A stretch of 7,626 nt of DNA, taken from contig JAHWKS010000234.1 of NCBI GenBank assembly GCA_019347795.1, positions 1-7,626 of the forward strand, in the 5' to 3' direction. Within the stretch, counting starts at the first letter, position 1, and each line of letters starts with the position of its first letter. This document shows, piece by piece, positions 6,785-7,626 of the stretch. Made by a program: the position numbers and the translations under genes. Source of the DNA: Planctomycetota bacterium. GTDB lineage: Bacteria > Planctomycetota > Planctomycetia > Pirellulales > Pirellulaceae. Under the pieces are notes generated by a model that saw only the letters and a program-made list of their open reading frames with translations, did no database searches and was not told where the DNA came from.

Positions 6785-6785
6785 C

Positions 6786-7626
6786 TCAACCGGCCGAGCC
6801 CAGTCGCGCCGCAAATGCGGCCTGCAGCGGCCGCGCCTGCCCGGGGTTGAGCATGTTGAGATAAGCGAGCTTCCCTTCAATCTTCCGCCGCGACTGGGCG
6901 TCTTGGGAATCGAGCTGATGAATCGCCGCCCGCAGCCGGCGCCGCTCGGTGCGGGAGAGGCCGAGCTGCTCGTTGACGATCACCCCCGCCACGCGCTGCC
7001 GCTGCCCTTGCCGCAGGATGCGCGTCTTTTGCCGGTTGAGGCAGAAGCCTTCATCCCCGGCGATCCGCGCCGCGATGGAGATCAAGAGCTTGACCTTCGA
7101 CGGATCGTCGCCGGAAAGCGTCAGGTCGTCGGCGTAGCGGGTGTACTGGAAGCCGTGTTTCCTCGCCAGCCCGGCCAGGCGGCGGTCGAGCCGCATCAGC
7201 ACCGCATTGCACAAGCCGGGGCTGGTCGGCGCCCCCTGCACGCATACCCGCGGTCCGACGGGGACGTGATAGATGACGCCGTCGGCCGACACCGGCTGTC
7301 GCGGCGCCTCGGTCATCAGCACTGCCAGCGTCGTCGCCACCGGATAGCCGTATCCCAGCGAGATCAGCAGCCCGCGAACGCGGCCGAAATGGATCGTGGG
7401 AAAGCAGTCCACGAGATCGAGCTTGATCACGACCTTCCTCGCGACGTGCTCTTTCGCATTCGTGGCGACCGACCGGCCGACGTGGAACCCGTGCGCGTGA
7501 GAGCTGACGGGCAGCTTGCTCACCAGCAGCTCGTTCAGCTTGCGTTGAAGCTGCTTCAACCGCCGCTTGGGAGCGTGAATCAGGCGATGTCCGCCGGAGC
7601 GTTTGCGGAGGGCGAACGTGACGTAG
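6786..7626 (-). CDS. Retron-type reverse transcriptase (5' end outside the window)
   Basis: The visible 279 residues form most of a retron-type RNA-directed DNA polymerase; the start lies beyond 7626. The first residues include KRSGGHRLIHAPK, the usual fingers motif of this family. Next come NAKEH (56-60), matching the retron NAxxH signature; KLDLVDCFPTI with the catalytic Asp70 and a second Asp at 73; QGAPTSP (130-136); and the catalytic YADD box (164-167). The RVAGVIVNE stretch (211-219) takes the place of the retron VTG motif with Ala for Thr. The thumb region ends with GKLAYLNMLNP (251-261). Retron enzymes copy a structured non-coding RNA (msr-msd) that normally sits just upstream of the gene, here outside the window, and many act in phage defence with an effector protein. 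No endonuclease or maturase domain is present after the thumb. All catalytic residues seen are intact. Confidence 0.93.
   Translation of the reverse strand, partial: YVTFALRKRSGGHRLIHAPKRRLKQLQRKLNELLVSKLPVSSHAHGFHVGRSVATNAKEHVARKVVIKLDLVDCFPTIHFGRVRGLLISLGYGYPVATTLAVLMTEAPRQPVSADGVIYHVPVGPRVCVQGAPTSPGLCNAVLMRLDRRLAGLARKHGFQYTRYADDLTLSGDDPSKVKLLISIAARIAGDEGFCLNRQKTRILRQGQRQRVAGVIVNEQLGLSRTERRRLRAAIHQLDSQDAQSRRKIEGKLAYLNMLNPGQARPLQAAFAARLGSAG

Noticed and set aside
6786..7626. Reverse transcriptase as part of a diversity-generating retroelement or a group II intron
   Set aside because: No template/variable repeat pair, maturase or endonuclease domain, or intron RNA is visible, and the NAxxH motif points to retrons. 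Sequence outside the window could change this.

Overview
The window is GC-rich and carries six protein-coding genes, one tRNA and one degenerate gene copy. It looks like a planctomycete or close relative chromosome. This is an inference from three things: a Hanks-type kinase joined through one membrane helix to a lectin-like domain, sparse Shine-Dalgarno signals, and a zinc-ribbon membrane protein of a type common in that phylum. No marker gene settles the taxonomy.

Layout. Positions 1-241 hold no confident gene. At 242-2176 (+) lies a transmembrane serine/threonine kinase. It is followed by a tandem pair of small lysine-tailed proteins of unknown function. The first copy (2295-2650) appears broken: its start codon position reads ATA, about 271 nt are missing out of frame, and its tail carries an expanded 18-nt repeat. 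The second copy (2801-3361) looks intact. Converging on it from the other strand is a ribose-type (RbsC family) ABC permease (3488-4840) with a large soluble insert. Upstream of the permease on the same strand are a strong intrinsic terminator and tRNA-Ser(GGA) (4926-5010). Divergent from the tRNA is a LutA/YkgE-type CCG-domain iron-sulfur protein (5185-5934, +). It converges on a zinc-ribbon, three-helix membrane protein (5955-6632, -). At the right edge, on the minus strand, is the 3' part of a retron-type reverse transcriptase (6786 to beyond 7626).

How the genes work together. I see no long operon. The permease lacks its ATPase and binding protein, and LutA lacks LutB and LutC, so both depend on genes elsewhere or have other roles. 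The reverse transcriptase and the zinc-ribbon gene are the only adjacent co-directional protein genes on the right side, 153 nt apart, so a link is possible but weak. The two features most worth pursuing are the decaying tandem duplication and the retron-like reverse transcriptase, whose non-coding RNA would lie just beyond the right edge.
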